Part shown: positions 10,154 to 19,678 of the stretch, piece by piece
How positions within the stretch are numbered: position 1 is the stretch's first letter
Layout: each line of letters starts with the position of its first letter
Source of the DNA: an uncultured Paracoccaceae bacterium
GTDB taxonomy: Bacteria; Pseudomonadota; Alphaproteobacteria; Rhodobacterales; Rhodobacteraceae
Direction: 5' to 3'
DNA length: 64,000 bases
Assembly: GCA_947499725.1 (NCBI GenBank)
Contig: CANMPK010000006.1
Span: forward strand, 40,590 to 104,589
Position numbers and translations under genes: made by a program
The notes under the pieces: model-generated
Seen by the model: the letters and a program-made list of their open reading frames with translations, nothing else
The model's database searches: none
What the model was told of the DNA's origin: nothing

Positions 10154-10194
10154 CTGTGTCAATATGCAGAAAATATGTTCACTATAGCAGCACG
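10154..10194 (+). promoter_or_regulatory. 41-bp promoter/operator element copy 1 (upstream of the molybdopterin oxidoreductase)
   Basis: CTGTGTCAATAT-N22-CAGCACG; same ends and same spacing as minus-strand 13843-13803. Confidence 0.7.
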
Positions 10195-10204
10195 TGAGAG
10201 TTGA

Positions 10205-12541
10205 ATGCCTAAGATTGAAACAAAGATTACTGCAAGCCACTGGGGCGTTGGTGTCGCTGTGGTTGAAGATGAAAAAATTCAATCGGTCGCTGGGCATTGC
10301 GAGGATCCAAATCCGTCGCGGATCAACGATAATATCGCAAGCAGCTTGCATGGCGATGCGCGTATCACGCGTCCAGCCGTGCGCAAATCATGGCTTGAGA
10401 ACGGTCCCGAAGGGCGCGGTACAAGCGGCGAAACAGCACGCGGTCGCGATGGCTTTGTCGAAGTCAGTTGGGATACGGCTCTCGATTTGATTGCCAAAGA
10501 ACTTAGACGTATTCGTAAGGCGTATGGGAATGGAGCAATTTTTGCCGGTTCATATGGTTGGTCAAGCGCCGGACGCTTTCATCACGCCCAGAGTCAACTG
10601 AAGCGTTTTTTGAACACGCAGGGCGGGTTCGTGCGTTCAGAGGGTAACTATAGCTATAATGCGGCCCTTGTCCTGATGCCGCATATCGTTGGGCCGTACC
10701 GACAACATGTTGTGGACGCGACCCGCTGGCCGGTCATTGCCAAACACAGCGATCTTGTTGTGTGTTTTGGTGGCATCGCACAGCGCAATACTCAAGTCAG
10801 CGATGGTGGCGTTGCGCGTCATCGGATGAAAGATAACTTGACCCTATGCAAGGACGCGGGCGTTGAGTTTGTCAACATCAGCCCATTGCGCAGCGATATC
10901 TTAGAGACACTTGATGCTGTCTGGATGCCACCATTGCCGGGTTCTGACACTGCATTGATGTTGGGGCTCGCGCATACCTTGCTAACCGAAGGTCTGCATG
11001 ATGTTTCGTTTTTGGATAAATACACCGTCGGCTTTGACCGCGTCGCAGCGTACATTCTGGGCAAAACCGATGGCCAGCCAAAAGACGCCGCTTGGGCTGC
11101 GGCACAATCGGGAATCGACGCCGAAGACATTGCGGCCCTCGCTCGAAAAATGGCGTCGTCCCGTACGATGATCAGTATTGCCGCGGGGGTACAGAGGGCA
11201 GATTATGGCGAACAACCCCTTTGGATGGGAGTGACTTTGGCAGCGATGCTGGGGCAAATCGGCTTACCTGGTGGCGGATATGTGATTGGGTACGGCGTGA
11301 ACGCGAACATCGGGAATGTAGAGCGCCCATTTCGGTGGGGCGCCTTTTCACAACTCAAGAACCCGCACGATGACTTTATCCCAGTCGCGATGATTTCCGA
11401 GATGTTACTAAGTCCCGGGAAAAGCTATGATTACAACGGGCGTAAACGGAAATTCCCCCATGCGCGTATGGTCTGGTGGGCCGGAGGAAACCCTTTTCAT
11501 CATCACCAAGACCTGAATAGGTTACACGAGGCGTTCCAGGCCCCCGACACCGTGATTGTGAATGAGCTGAATTGGACCGCAACCGCGCGTCATGCGGATA
11601 TCGTTTTGCCGATTGCGTCTGCGCAAGAACGTACAGACTTTGGCGCAGGGAAATCAGACAATGCCCTTGTTCCGATGCCAGCACTAATCAAGCCGGTGGG
11701 CGAGGCGCGGATGGAATATGACATCTATGCAGACCTCGCAGGGCGTCTTGGAAATGCCGAGGCGTTTACGGAGGGGCGCAGCAGTGAAGACTGGTTGCGG
11801 TGCATTTGGCAACAAACGCAATCTACGGCTTCGAAGGCCGGTATTGATCTGCCGAACTGGGATGAATTTATCTCTGGGGACGTTGTGCATGTGCCAGATC
11901 CAGCGCCTGAGCAAGTATTTCTGGACAAATTTCGTGCCGATCCGGTGGCAAATCCCTTGTCGACCCCAAGCGGTCGCATCGAGCTATTCTCGCAAACCAT
12001 TGCGTCGTTTGGTCGCCCTGACTGCCCAGGCCATGCGGCGTGGTTCGCGCCACGGGATGTGGCAGCCGGAGCGGAACAAAAATACCCACTGTATATGTTG
12101 TCGGGGCAACCAAAAACGCGGTTGCACAGCCAGCTTGATAATGGCGACTATAGTAAAAGCCATAAGATCAAGGATCGCGAGCCGGTGCTGCTTCATCCAA
12201 GAGATGCGGCTGAGCGTGGGATTGAGCATGGAGATATCGTTGAGCTCTACAATGATCGCGGGCGTTGTCTTGCTGGTGCAAAAATAACCGATGAAGTCCG
12301 CGAGGGCTGTGTCTTTTTGTGGACGGGAGCTTGGTATGATCCCGATTTCAATGCGCCGCAAAACCGTGATCGACATGGAAATCCGAATGTTTTAACCCAT
12401 GATCTTCGCACATCGTCCCTTAGTCAAAGCACGGCGGCACATTCAACCTTGTTGAATGTACGTAAGTTTGAAGGTGTATTGCCAAAAATCACGGCTCATT
12501 CAGCTCCTGACTTCCTGTTTCGGAATGAACCTGATACTTGA
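10205..12541 (+). CDS. Molybdopterin-dependent oxidoreductase, BisC/TorA/DMSO-reductase family, no Tat signal (probably cytosolic S- or N-oxide reductase)
   Basis: AGSYGWSSAGRFHHAQSQLKRFLNTQGGF (Ser-ligand-type region), MVWWAGGNPFHHHQDLNRL, ELNWTATARHADIVLPIASAQERTDFG; N-terminus lacks a twin-arginine signal. Confidence 0.9.
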   Translation: MPKIETKITASHWGVGVAVVEDEKIQSVAGHCEDPNPSRINDNIASSLHGDARITRPAVRKSWLENGPEGRGTSGETARGRDGFVEVSWDTALDLIAKELRRIRKAYGNGAIFAGSYGWSSAGRFHHAQSQLKRFLNTQGGFVRSEGNYSYNAALVLMPHIVGPYRQHVVDATRWPVIAKHSDLVVCFGGIAQRNTQVSDGGVARHRMKDNLTLCKDAGVEFVNISPLRSDILETLDAVWMPPLPGSDTALMLGLAHTLLTEGLHDVSFLDKYTVGFDRVAAYILGKTDGQPKDAAWAAAQSGIDAEDIAALARKMASSRTMISIAAGVQRADYGEQPLWMGVTLAAMLGQIGLPGGGYVIGYGVNANIGNVERPFRWGAFSQLKNPHDDFIPVAMISEMLLSPGKSYDYNGRKRKFPHARMVWWAGGNPFHHHQDLNRLHEAFQAPDTVIVNELNWTATARHADIVLPIASAQERTDFGAGKSDNALVPMPALIKPVGEARMEYDIYADLAGRLGNAEAFTEGRSSEDWLRCIWQQTQSTASKAGIDLPNWDEFISGDVVHVPDPAPEQVFLDKFRADPVANPLSTPSGRIELFSQTIASFGRPDCPGHAAWFAPRDVAAGAEQKYPLYMLSGQPKTRLHSQLDNGDYSKSHKIKDREPVLLHPRDAAERGIEHGDIVELYNDRGRCLAGAKITDEVREGCVFLWTGAWYDPDFNAPQNRDRHGNPNVLTHDLRTSSLSQSTAAHSTLLNVRKFEGVLPKITAHSAPDFLFRNEPDT

Positions 12542-12562
12542 TACGTATCGGAGGATGAACCA

Positions 12563-13333
12563 ATGACAGATACGCCGCCTAAGACGCCCAAAGTTGACTC
12601 TACCCTCTCCAAGGGATTGAGCATTCTTGAAAACTTGGCACATGCCCCATCAGGCAAGGGCGTTACCGAGTTATCGGTGGAGTTGGGTCTTACGAAATCT
12701 AACACATTTCGCCTTTTGCAGAGTCTCACAACACTTGGATATGTCAAACACTTGGAAAGCAAAGCTTATGCCGCGACGTTGAAGACGTGGCAAATTGGAC
12801 GAGCTTCGGTTGATAATTTGAACCTGCGCGAACTGGCCGCGCCTGAGATGTCATTCCTGTCCAAGGAAACCGGCGAGACGATTTATCTGGCCGTTCCTGA
12901 ACATCTTGGGATCGTCTATATAGATAAGATTGAGAGCCAAAAACCCATCCGGTCTTGGAGCCCGATTGGCGGCGAAGCGCCGATTCATTGCGTGGGTACC
13001 GGGAAGGCCATCTTGGCGGCGAATTATGGTAGCATGCGCGAACGCATTAAGGGGCAACTGACCCGACATACGGAAAAGACAATATCCTCTATTGCGGCCC
13101 TTGATGATGATATGAATGCGACGCTTGCCCGAGGATATGCCGTAGACCAAGGCGAATTTCGCGAGCGCATTTGGAGTCTTGGGGCAGCGATTACGCTTCC
13201 CAGTGGAGAAAGCATAGCGTCGTTGGGGATTTCGTTGCCAGATGTGAGTATGCCCGAAAACGGGTTAGATAGATATGGATCTTTGGTTGCCAATTGCGCC
13301 GAAAGCGTATCTGCGAAACTGGCGCGCCGCTAA
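12563..13333 (+). CDS. IclR family transcriptional regulator
   Basis: STLSKGLSILENLAHAPSGKGVTELSVELGLTKSNTFRLLQSLTTLGYV HTH and IclR effector domain. Confidence 0.92.
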   Translation: MTDTPPKTPKVDSTLSKGLSILENLAHAPSGKGVTELSVELGLTKSNTFRLLQSLTTLGYVKHLESKAYAATLKTWQIGRASVDNLNLRELAAPEMSFLSKETGETIYLAVPEHLGIVYIDKIESQKPIRSWSPIGGEAPIHCVGTGKAILAANYGSMRERIKGQLTRHTEKTISSIAALDDDMNATLARGYAVDQGEFRERIWSLGAAITLPSGESIASLGISLPDVSMPENGLDRYGSLVANCAESVSAKLARR

Positions 13334-13391
13334 ATTTCACTTGATCTAACTGTTTCGCGCCTTCTTTGTAGAGTGCGCGAAACAGAGTTTT

Positions 13392-13793
13392 TTAGCCCTT
13401 CTTTTCAGGAAATTCGACTGAACCGCCTTGTTTTTCCCAAGTGGAGAAACCTTCTTTGAGGTGAGCCGCTTCAAACCCCATGTCTTGGAGCGTGGCAACT
13501 GTTAGCGACGAGCGCCAACCTGAGGCGCAATGGAAGACAAACTTCTTATCTTCTCCAAAGATGTCCTTGAAATATGGGCTGTCTGGATCGACCCAGAATT
13601 CGATCATGCCACGCGGCGCGTGAAAGCTGCCAGGAATAAAACCTGTGCGCTGGCGTTCACGTGGGTCGCGAATGTCAACCACGACAACATTTGGATTTTC
13701 GAGCATCGCGATGAGGTCGGCGGTTTCGACTTCCTCAATGCGCGCTCTTGCGGCTTTCACCATGTCAGATGATGACAATTTGAGCTTTTTCAT
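13392..13793 (-). CDS. Rhodanese-like domain protein
   Basis: MKKLKLSSSDMVKAARARIEEVETADLIAMLENPNVVVVDIRDPRERQRTGFIPGSFHAPRGMIEFW...FVFHCASGWRSSLTVATLQDMGF; active-site CASGWRS; start placed at 13793. Confidence 0.9.
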   Translation of the reverse strand: MKKLKLSSSDMVKAARARIEEVETADLIAMLENPNVVVVDIRDPRERQRTGFIPGSFHAPRGMIEFWVDPDSPYFKDIFGEDKKFVFHCASGWRSSLTVATLQDMGFEAAHLKEGFSTWEKQGGSVEFPEKKG

Positions 13794-13802
13794 AAAGACC
13801 TC

Positions 13803-13843
13803 CGTGCTGATATATAGAACTTGTATATCATATATTGACACAG
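13803..13843 (-). promoter_or_regulatory. 41-bp promoter/operator element copy 2 (upstream of the rhodanese gene; also in the divergent region of the DAO operon)
   Basis: Minus strand CTGTGTCAATATATGATATACAAGTTCTATATATCAGCACG; 30/41 identical to 10154-10194. Confidence 0.7.
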
Positions 13844-13904
13844 AGGAGAAGCTGTTGCAACCTTTCTTCAATCGCAGCCATTCCGTTTGAGGTAGGGAAT
13901 CTAT

Positions 13905-15179
13905 ATGAGTGCACAAAATGCAATTTCGCTTTGGAACGCCACGGCGATTGAAGAAGATTTTCATGCGCCGCTCGATACGCAAGGTATCTTGGATGTCGTG
14001 ATTATCGGCGGTGGGTTCACCGGGTTATCATCAGCGCTTCATTGCGCCGAGCAGGGACTGTCGGCGCATGTGCTTGAGGCGAATCAAATCGGTTTCGGTG
14101 GGTCAGGACGCAACTGTGGGCTGGTAAATGCCGCGCTTTGGTTGCCACCCCAAAAAGTGCGTGAGAAATTGGGACCGGTATATGGTCCGCGTTTCATCGA
14201 TATGTTCGGTCAAGGCCCAGGGTATGTGTTTTCTCTAATTGAAAAGCACCAAATCCGCTGTGAAGTGACCAAAACTGGGACAATTCATGGTGCGCATGCC
14301 CCTTCAGGTTTTCGCGACCTACAGGACCGCCACAAAGAGTGGCAGCGCCTGGGTCAGCCAGTGGATCTGCTATCGCGTGAGGAGGTATCCGAGAAATTGG
14401 GCACGACTGTGTTCCATGGTGGCCTTTTGGATCACCGCGCCGGCACGATAAACCCAATGGGCTATGTGCGAGGACTTGCACGTGCGGCGCTCGGAGCCGG
14501 TGCGAAAATAAGCACCAAGGTCCGCGCGACCAAATTATCCAAAGAAGGTGATCTGTGGATCGTTGAAACGGATAAGGGCACAGTGAAAGCTAAGGCGGTT
14601 GTTCTGGGAACCAACGCTTACACGGATGACCTATGGCCAGGCTTGAAGCAGAACTTTACGTTGATCAATTACTTTCAACTCGCCACCAAGCCGCTGGGGC
14701 CAGAGGCCGCGCATATTATGCCCGAAAAACAGGGTTTGTGGGATACCGGTCAGATCATGTTTAATGTGCGCCGCGATGCATACGATCGCCTGCTGATTGG
14801 ATCTATGGGTAAGGTCATGGGTGATATTAATGGCGGCGTTTCACAGCGTTGGGCGCGCAAACAAATCGCGCGTTTGTTCCCAACACTTGGCCCCGTCGAG
14901 TTCGAAGAGGCGTGGACAGGGCAAATTGCAATGACACCAGATCATCTGCCCCGCATTCATGAGCTTGATAAAAATCTATTCACGCCAATTGGTTACAATG
15001 GTCGTGGTATCACAACCGGTACGATGTTTGGGCGCACGATGTCGCAATTATTGACCGGCATGGATCGTGCAGATCTGCCGCTACCTATGACGGACCCATC
15101 GACAGTGAAATCTGCTCCTGTCTTTTCGCGCTTGTACCAAACGGCGTTCACAGCAAAACAAATCTTGAAAGCAATTTGA
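13905..15179 (+). CDS. FAD-dependent oxidoreductase (DAO family, gamma-glutamylputrescine-oxidase-like)
   Basis: DVVIIGGGFTGLSSALHCAEQGLSAHVLEANQIGFGGSGRNCGLVN dinucleotide-binding and DAO signature. Confidence 0.9.
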   Translation: MSAQNAISLWNATAIEEDFHAPLDTQGILDVVIIGGGFTGLSSALHCAEQGLSAHVLEANQIGFGGSGRNCGLVNAALWLPPQKVREKLGPVYGPRFIDMFGQGPGYVFSLIEKHQIRCEVTKTGTIHGAHAPSGFRDLQDRHKEWQRLGQPVDLLSREEVSEKLGTTVFHGGLLDHRAGTINPMGYVRGLARAALGAGAKISTKVRATKLSKEGDLWIVETDKGTVKAKAVVLGTNAYTDDLWPGLKQNFTLINYFQLATKPLGPEAAHIMPEKQGLWDTGQIMFNVRRDAYDRLLIGSMGKVMGDINGGVSQRWARKQIARLFPTLGPVEFEEAWTGQIAMTPDHLPRIHELDKNLFTPIGYNGRGITTGTMFGRTMSQLLTGMDRADLPLPMTDPSTVKSAPVFSRLYQTAFTAKQILKAI

Positions 15180-15181
15180 CT

Positions 15182-17269
15182 ATGACACTGGCTTCTACAC
15201 GCGTCGGCGTGGATATCGGCGGCACCTTTACGGATGTTGCATTGCAACATGCGGGCGGGCTTTCGACGTGCAAAGTTCTGACCAACTACACTCAACCTGA
15301 ACAGGCGATTTTGGATGGAATTGCCTTGGCTTCCAAACAGGCTGGGATCGAATTGTCTGATATTGATCAAGTGATCCACGGCACCACTTTGGTGACGAAC
15401 TCTTTGATTGAGCGTCGCGGAGCAAAGCTGGCGTTTATCACGACCGAAGGTTTTCGCGACGTCATCGAAATGCGTTCTGAAAATCGGTTTGAGCAGTATG
15501 ACCTGAACCTTAACCTGCCAAAGCCGATGGTGCCTCGTCAGGATCGTTTCACATTGAATGAACGGATCGGCGCAAGTGGCGAGGTCCTGTTGCCGCTTGA
15601 GCAAGACGACGTGGACGCAATGGTACAAACCATTCTGGCCGGCGACTTTGAAGCCGTCGCGATTGGGTTGATGCACTCCTATGCCAATGATGCGCACGAA
15701 CGTCAGATGGCGGATGCATTGCGTACTGCGGCCCCTGATTTGTCGATTTCGATCTCATCTGTGATTTCGCCACAAATGCGCGAACTGCCACGGTTTAATA
15801 CAGTGATCGCAAACGCATATGTACAACCACAGGTCGCGGATTATCTTGGACGTTTGGTCGCCCGCCTTCGTGGCGCCGGCGTCGCGGCCCCAGTCTTTAT
15901 GTTACATTCTGGGGGTGGTTTGATTTCGGTAGAAACAGCCGCAGAACAGCCTGTCCGTCTGCTTGAATCTGGTCCCGCAGGGGGCGCAATTTTTGCCGCC
16001 GATTTTGCGCGGGCGCATGATCTCGACAAAGTCTTGAGCTTTGATATGGGGGGCACCACTGCCAAGATTTGCTTGATCGAAGATGGTGCGCCCAAGACGG
16101 CGAATACCTTCGAAGTCGCGCGTACATATCGTTTCAAAAAAGGCTCGGGCATGACCGTGTCCACACCCGTTGTTGAAATGGTCGAGATCGGCGCGGGAGG
16201 CGGTTCAATTGCGTCCATCGACAGCATGAACCGAATCCAAGTTGGACCTCGATCCGCGGCCTCAGAGCCAGGCCCGGCGTGCTATGGCCGAGGCGGAGAA
16301 GAGCCAACTGTGACGGATGCGAACCTGCTTTTGGGTCGCCTTGATCCAAACAATTTCGCGGGAGGTGCGATCCAACTGCACCCTGACGCATCGGACACTG
16401 CCGTGGCTGCGAAACTTGGCGAAACTTTGAGTATTACAAGCAGCGACGCCGCCTTTGGTGTTACTGAAATGGTTGACGAAAACATGGCCAACGCGGCGCG
16501 TGTTCACACGGTTGAAAATGGCCGTGATATTGAACATTTTACCATGATCGGTTTCGGAGGTGGGGCACCGCTTCATGCCTGTCGTCTCTGTGAAAAACTC
16601 GGCATACGTGATTTGATCATTCCGCCAGGTGCGGGTGTTGGTTCTGCGATTGGCTTCCTGAAGGCCCCCTTCAGTTATGAAGCTACGCGCGGATTGTTTC
16701 AGCAACTCGCTGATTTCAATGGCGCTGCAGTGAACTCAGCTTTGGCTGAGCTGGAGCAAGAGGCCCGCGCTTTTGTTGAAGCAGGGGCCAAGGACGCGGA
16801 TACCTCATCTAAACTGACTGCGTTTATGCGATATGCGGGGCAGGGTTGGGAAATCCCAGTGTCCCTACCGTACAAACCGTTTGCGGACTCGGATAAATCA
16901 GAGATCCAAGATGCGTTTGAAGCCGCATATGAAATGTTGTTTGGCCGGACCATCGATGGGCTTGCGATTGAAATCACCAACTGGTCGCTTGTGGTTGCAT
17001 CCGTGCTGCCTGATGTTGCAAAGGCCGCGCATTTCGCATCGGGAGATGCAGCAACAGAGCGACGGACACGTCAATTCTATGACGCTGCACTGCGAAGCAC
17101 CGTGGATGCGCGCGAAGTAGAGCGTAGCGAAATGAGCGCTGGGAAATCTGTCGAAGGCCCCGCCGTGATTATCGAAAATGAGACCACCACAATTGTCACA
17201 TCCGCCTATACGGCGATTGGCCAAGGCGACGGCAGCTTGCTGCTGCGCCGCAAGGGAGACGCACTATGA
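15182..17269 (+). CDS. Hydantoinase/oxoprolinase family subunit A (HyuA-like)
   Basis: RVGVDIGGTFTDVAL, HGTTLVTNSLIERRGAKLAFITTEGFRDVIEMRSENRFEQYDLN, SFDMGGTTAKICLIEDG; ATG at 15182. Confidence 0.93.
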   Translation: MTLASTRVGVDIGGTFTDVALQHAGGLSTCKVLTNYTQPEQAILDGIALASKQAGIELSDIDQVIHGTTLVTNSLIERRGAKLAFITTEGFRDVIEMRSENRFEQYDLNLNLPKPMVPRQDRFTLNERIGASGEVLLPLEQDDVDAMVQTILAGDFEAVAIGLMHSYANDAHERQMADALRTAAPDLSISISSVISPQMRELPRFNTVIANAYVQPQVADYLGRLVARLRGAGVAAPVFMLHSGGGLISVETAAEQPVRLLESGPAGGAIFAADFARAHDLDKVLSFDMGGTTAKICLIEDGAPKTANTFEVARTYRFKKGSGMTVSTPVVEMVEIGAGGGSIASIDSMNRIQVGPRSAASEPGPACYGRGGEEPTVTDANLLLGRLDPNNFAGGAIQLHPDASDTAVAAKLGETLSITSSDAAFGVTEMVDENMANAARVHTVENGRDIEHFTMIGFGGGAPLHACRLCEKLGIRDLIIPPGAGVGSAIGFLKAPFSYEATRGLFQQLADFNGAAVNSALAELEQEARAFVEAGAKDADTSSKLTAFMRYAGQGWEIPVSLPYKPFADSDKSEIQDAFEAAYEMLFGRTIDGLAIEITNWSLVVASVLPDVAKAAHFASGDAATERRTRQFYDAALRSTVDAREVERSEMSAGKSVEGPAVIIENETTTIVTSAYTAIGQGDGSLLLRRKGDAL

Positions 17270-18912
17270 GCCCGACAGCAATCGATTATCAAATCATGTG
17301 GAACCGCTTGATTGCGGTTGTCGAAGAACAAGCCACGACATTGATCCGAACCGCTTTTTCAACCTCAGTGCGCGAAGCGGGCGATTTGTCGGCAGGGCTT
17401 TTTGATCGCCAAGGCCGAATGATGGCGCAGGCGGTCACCGGCACGCCAGGTCACGTGAACGCAATGGCCGAGAGCGTGACGCATTTTGTACGTGAGCTGG
17501 GACTGGATAACGTATTTGAAAACGACGTTTTCATCACCAACGACCCATGGCTTGGCACGGGGCACCTTCACGACATTACGGTTGTGTCGCCAACGTTTCG
17601 CAACGGCCAACACATCGGTTTCTTTGCCTGTACTGCGCATGTTGTGGATATTGGTGGTCGGGGTTTTGGGCCTGACGCGAACGAAGTGTATGAAGAGGGT
17701 CTCTTGATCCCGATCATGAAGTTCGCCGAACGGGGAAACGTGTCCAAGGATCTTATCCGTATGGTGCGCTCTAACGTGCGTGAACCGGATCAAGTGGTCG
17801 GCGATCTTTATTCTCTAGCGGCCTGTAACGAGGCAGGGGATCGCCGCTTACAGACCATGATGGGCGAATTTGGCATCTCTGATCTGGAGGGTCTGTCGGA
17901 TTTCGTGATTGAGACATCGCGCAAAGCCACCCGTGAGGCCATCGCCAAAGTTCCCGATGGCACGTTTCGTCATTCTATGCAGGTGGATGGGTATGATGCA
18001 CCGGTCAATATGGTTGTGCGTTTGGATGTCGCTGGGGATAAAATCAAAGCCGATTTTGATGGTACCTCAGGCATGAGCCGCTTTGGCGTAAACGTTCCCG
18101 AGGTCTACACACGTGCCTATGCGTGCTATGGCTTGAAATGCGCGATTGCGGCAGAGGTGCCGAATAACACGGGTTCACTTGAACCCTTTGAAATTACCGC
18201 TCCTGAGGGATGCATCTTGGCCGCGCGTCGACCTGCTCCGGTTTCGGTGCGCCATGTCTTGGGACATTTGGTGCCTGATGTGGTGCTGGGCGCTTTGCAC
18301 CAAGCGATGCCCGACACAGTTCCCGCCGAGGGGGCAAGCGCACTTTGGAATATCCAAATTTCGGCACGCGCCAGTGACCCCGCAAGCGGTTTGCCGAATG
18401 CCGAGGTCCTGATGTTCAACTCTGGCGGGACAGGGGCCCGCCCAACATTGGACGGATTGTCTGCGACGGCCTTCCCATCTGGTGTGTCGACGATGAGCGT
18501 CGAAGCGACCGAGCACGTTGGCCCGATCACAGTGTGGCGAAAAGATCTTCGTGAGGGATCAGGCGGGGCGGGGGCCTTTCGGGGCGGCCTTGGTCAGAAC
18601 ATCGAAATCGAACCCCGCGAAGGCTATGACTTTTACTTTAACGCCATGTTCGATCGGGTGGAAAATCCCGCGCGCGGTCGCGAAGGTGGCCATGCGGGTG
18701 CCAAGGGACAGGTCGAACTTTCAGATGGCACCAAGATGAGAAGCAAGGGGCGCCAGTTGGTCAAAAATGGCCAACGTCTCAAACTCAGCCTCCCAGGAGG
18801 GGGCGGATATGGCGCGCCAAGCGCGCGCGACAAAACGGAAGTGGCCCAAGATCTGGCCGCTGGATTCATCACAGAAGAGCAAGCGACCGGCGTTTACGGT
18901 CTGAAAAAGTAG
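17266..18912 (+). CDS. Hydantoinase B/oxoprolinase family subunit (HyuB-like)
   Basis: MSPTAIDYQIMWNRLIAVVEEQATTLIRTAFSTSVREAGDLSAGLFDRQGRMMAQAVTGTPGHVNAMA; ATGA overlap with HyuA. Confidence 0.94.
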   Translation: MSPTAIDYQIMWNRLIAVVEEQATTLIRTAFSTSVREAGDLSAGLFDRQGRMMAQAVTGTPGHVNAMAESVTHFVRELGLDNVFENDVFITNDPWLGTGHLHDITVVSPTFRNGQHIGFFACTAHVVDIGGRGFGPDANEVYEEGLLIPIMKFAERGNVSKDLIRMVRSNVREPDQVVGDLYSLAACNEAGDRRLQTMMGEFGISDLEGLSDFVIETSRKATREAIAKVPDGTFRHSMQVDGYDAPVNMVVRLDVAGDKIKADFDGTSGMSRFGVNVPEVYTRAYACYGLKCAIAAEVPNNTGSLEPFEITAPEGCILAARRPAPVSVRHVLGHLVPDVVLGALHQAMPDTVPAEGASALWNIQISARASDPASGLPNAEVLMFNSGGTGARPTLDGLSATAFPSGVSTMSVEATEHVGPITVWRKDLREGSGGAGAFRGGLGQNIEIEPREGYDFYFNAMFDRVENPARGREGGHAGAKGQVELSDGTKMRSKGRQLVKNGQRLKLSLPGGGGYGAPSARDKTEVAQDLAAGFITEEQATGVYGLKK

Positions 18913-18920
18913 GACATGAC

Positions 18921-19673
18921 ATGAGCAAACAACCAATCGCATTGGTCACGGGCGCCGCCCAAGGGATCGGCTATGCCTGTGCAGAAGCCATCGCAGAAGA
19001 TGGTGCAAAGGTGATTTTGGCAGATATCAACGCCGAAGGTGTCGCGGCAGCGGCCGAAAAACTTGGTGGTGGTGCCGTTGGCATGGCCTGTGACATGGGG
19101 GATCCTGCGCAGATCGAAGCCATGTTCGACGCAATCGAAGCAGAGCATGGCCCTGTTGAAATTCTTGTGAACAACGCGGGCATCGCGATGCCGGGAGATT
19201 TTCTTGAAACGTCGCTCGAGAGCTTTCAAAAGGTGATCGACGTTAATCTCACTGGGACGTTCCTTGCACTTCAACGTGCTGCAAAAACCATGGCCGCCAA
19301 TAACATTGAGGGCGCGATTGTGAATATGTCGTCCATCAATGCGGTCGTCGCAATCCCGTCAATCCCTGCGTATTGTGCCTCAAAGGGCGGTGTGATGCAG
19401 TTGACCAAGGCGACGGCGCTGGCATTGGCTCCGCACAATATTCGGGTGAATGCTGTTGGACCTGGTTCGATCGATACCGAAATGATGGCCGGCGTGAATG
19501 CAAACCCAGAAGCCATGAAAATGGTTATGTCGCGTACGCCTCTGAAACGTGTCGGCGAGCCACGTGATATTGGCGATGCCGTCGCATTTCTCGCGAGCAA
19601 AAAAGCCAAATATATCACTGGCGAAACCATCTATGTGGATGGTGGGCGCATTGGTATGAACTACACGTGCTGA
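18921..19673 (+). CDS. SDR family oxidoreductase
   Basis: ALVTGAAQGIGYACAEAIAEDGAKVILADIN; NNAGIA; YCASKGGVMQLTKA. Confidence 0.92.
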   Translation: MSKQPIALVTGAAQGIGYACAEAIAEDGAKVILADINAEGVAAAAEKLGGGAVGMACDMGDPAQIEAMFDAIEAEHGPVEILVNNAGIAMPGDFLETSLESFQKVIDVNLTGTFLALQRAAKTMAANNIEGAIVNMSSINAVVAIPSIPAYCASKGGVMQLTKATALALAPHNIRVNAVGPGSIDTEMMAGVNANPEAMKMVMSRTPLKRVGEPRDIGDAVAFLASKKAKYITGETIYVDGGRIGMNYTC

Positions 19674-19678
19674 GGTAA

